Made by a program: the position numbers and the translations under genes. Below are positions 21,779 to 22,757 of a stretch of 22,757 nucleotides of DNA, in pieces. The notes below the pieces were generated by a model. It ran no database searches. It was not told where the DNA came from and worked only from the letters and a program-made list of their open reading frames with translations. Position 1 is the first letter of the stretch, and the number at the start of each line of letters is the position of its first letter. The stretch is from Lachnospiraceae bacterium (GTDB lineage: Bacteria; Bacillota; Clostridia; Lachnospirales; Lachnospiraceae). The DNA lies in assembly GCA_016301965.1 (NCBI GenBank), contig JAEDOO010000015.1, positions 1 to 22,757 of the forward strand. The letters run 5' to 3'.

Positions 21779-22597
21779 CTACCCAATTTTAATATACCCA
21801 CCATCCGTGGCCATGCCGCAATAATAATACTCCTTCGGCTCCTCTGTACAGGAAAACATATAGGCCATCAGCTCCTCCAGATCTGCCAGCTTGAATCGCT
21901 GCGGTCCTTCATACCAGCTGCGGTTGGCAGAATCGTTGACCAGTACCTTTCCCTCTCTGGTCAATCCGATCAGAATCATGGTGTGAAAAGAATTCGTCCA
22001 GCGATCATTGGTCTCACCTGTATAATAATTTTTCCTTCCCACCTCAATTACCACCGGATTTCCGGTCTGCAGGTGAGATAAAATATCTTTTCTGGCTTCA
22101 TCATCTGTAAAACGATGGACATACTCAGCTTTAACACCCATATGCTGTAATGCCTGCGTGATGCCATACAGGGTAATGGGATTCTGAAATTTCATGGGCA
22201 TCTTTCGATAATTGTTTGTCCAGTTTTTCTGACCGACCACCTGTTTTTCCAGACCTTCGATAATCGTATCCGGTGTGGCATCCTTCTGATTTTCATCATA
22301 GATACGGGCCAGCGTGGTCAGCGTGCACACAGCACAGCCATGATGTCTGCAGAAGATGCTGTATTCTCCATACAGATCTGCCCACTGATAAAAAGAACGG
22401 TAAGTAAGGTGACGCCCCTCTGTATTAATCACTGTATATTCCGCAAAAGCCTCGTCCTCCGGCAGCTGTTCTGCCGTCACCGTAAGATCTCCCGTCAGGA
22501 GAAAATCTTCTTTCAAACCTTCTCTTTTCTGATCCTTTTCCTTCAGTTTTCTGATCGTTCTGCGGATCAGCCAGCGTAATTCATAAAATGATGCCAT
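21779..22597 (-). CDS. C39-like (papain-fold) cysteine peptidase homologue
   Basis: A 272-residue protein with the pattern of the peptidase C39-like family. Cys88 lies in HHGCAVCTLTTLA, His205 in SFHTMILIG, and Asp222 in VNDSANR, giving a plausible Cys-His-Asp triad in the right order and spacing. There is no signal peptide and no transporter or membrane domain. The N-terminal 30 residues are basic and helical (LRWLIRRTIRKLKEK), which may bind a membrane surface or nucleic acid. C39-like proteins usually cut leader peptides or process cell-wall or secreted proteins, but no precursor peptide or ABC transporter is near, so the substrate is unknown. An AGGAAGGTGA ribosome site and a promoter at 22688-22716 support the start. 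Family call is moderately sure. Confidence 0.82.
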   Translation of the reverse strand: MASFYELRWLIRRTIRKLKEKDQKREGLKEDFLLTGDLTVTAEQLPEDEAFAEYTVINTEGRHLTYRSFYQWADLYGEYSIFCRHHGCAVCTLTTLARIYDENQKDATPDTIIEGLEKQVVGQKNWTNNYRKMPMKFQNPITLYGITQALQHMGVKAEYVHRFTDDEARKDILSHLQTGNPVVIEVGRKNYYTGETNDRWTNSFHTMILIGLTREGKVLVNDSANRSWYEGPQRFKLADLEELMAYMFSCTEEPKEYYYCGMATDGGYIKIG

Positions 22598-22687
22598 TTT
22601 GTCACCTTCCTGTATCTGTCACTTTGCAAGCAGGCTATCACAGACTGTTCAGTCCGCCCGCCTGTATTGTTCTGTCAAACCGGATGC

Positions 22688-22716
22688 ACTATACGACTCG
22701 TATGCTTTTGACGCAA
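22688..22716 (-). promoter_or_regulatory. Promoter of the C39-like gene with a dyad
   Basis: On the minus strand, TTGCGT (22711-22716) and TATAGT (22688-22693) are separated by 17 bases. The dyad ATACGA-C-TCGTAT (22691-22703) overlaps the -10 and spacer and could be an operator. The leader to the start codon is about 85 bases and holds no gene. Confidence 0.55.
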
Positions 22717-22757
22717 AATCATTCTATAAACATCGCATCCCCAAAGGAAAAGAACCG

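Noticed and set aside
1..22757. CRISPR arrays, insertion sequences, prophage or integrase genes
   Set aside because: No spaced direct repeats, transposase or phage-like genes were seen on either strand.

Overview
The window looks like chromosomal DNA of an anaerobic, probably spore-capable, gut-type Firmicute of the family Lachnospiraceae. This rests on four things: the gene order yicC-remA-gmk-rpoZ, the Csp-like subtilase, the small cysteine-rich 'chorion-class' protein, and the paralogous EF-G of a type I associate with this group. Genus cannot be decided from the sequence. I see no insertion sequence, prophage, CRISPR array or clearly broken gene. Most of the window is ordinary core genome, and the least explained part is 3.1-7.0 kb.

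Layout. 0-3.1 kb (minus): NADP-type isocitrate dehydrogenase and an FGGY sugar kinase, each with its own promoter. 3.1-7.0 kb: two divergent S8 subtilases (a minimal 300-residue one and a 560-residue Csp-like one), a 77-residue Cys-rich hydrophobic protein, a 50-residue basic protein on the minus strand, and two translationally coupled small orphan proteins that share a short motif. This block resembles a spore or envelope accessory locus, but that reading is inference. 7.0-11.6 kb (minus): yicC-remA-gmk-rpoZ, a terminator, then rimO-pgsA-cinA with overlapping or near-abutting genes. 11.77-16.0 kb (plus): rqcH (ribosome quality control) and a P-type cation ATPase. 16.06-18.7 kb (minus): a paralogous elongation factor G with altered G3 and G4 motifs, its terminator, then a membrane-anchored hypothetical gene. 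18.98-21.4 kb (plus): tyrA and aroA. 21.5-22.6 kb (minus): a shared terminator, tRNA-Ala(CGC), tRNA-Val(CAC), and a C39-like cysteine peptidase homologue.

How they work together. The yicC-to-cinA cluster groups nucleotide supply (Gmk), transcription (omega), RNA decay (YicC), matrix and osmotic regulation (RemA), ribosome modification (RimO), phospholipid synthesis (PgsA) and nucleotide salvage (CinA/PncC). TyrA and AroA serve the aromatic amino acid pathway. RqcH, the paralogous EF-G, RimO and the two tRNAs all act on translation, although they are separately transcribed. Several strong sigma-A-type promoters (17-bp spacers) and perfect-stem terminators define the transcription units well.
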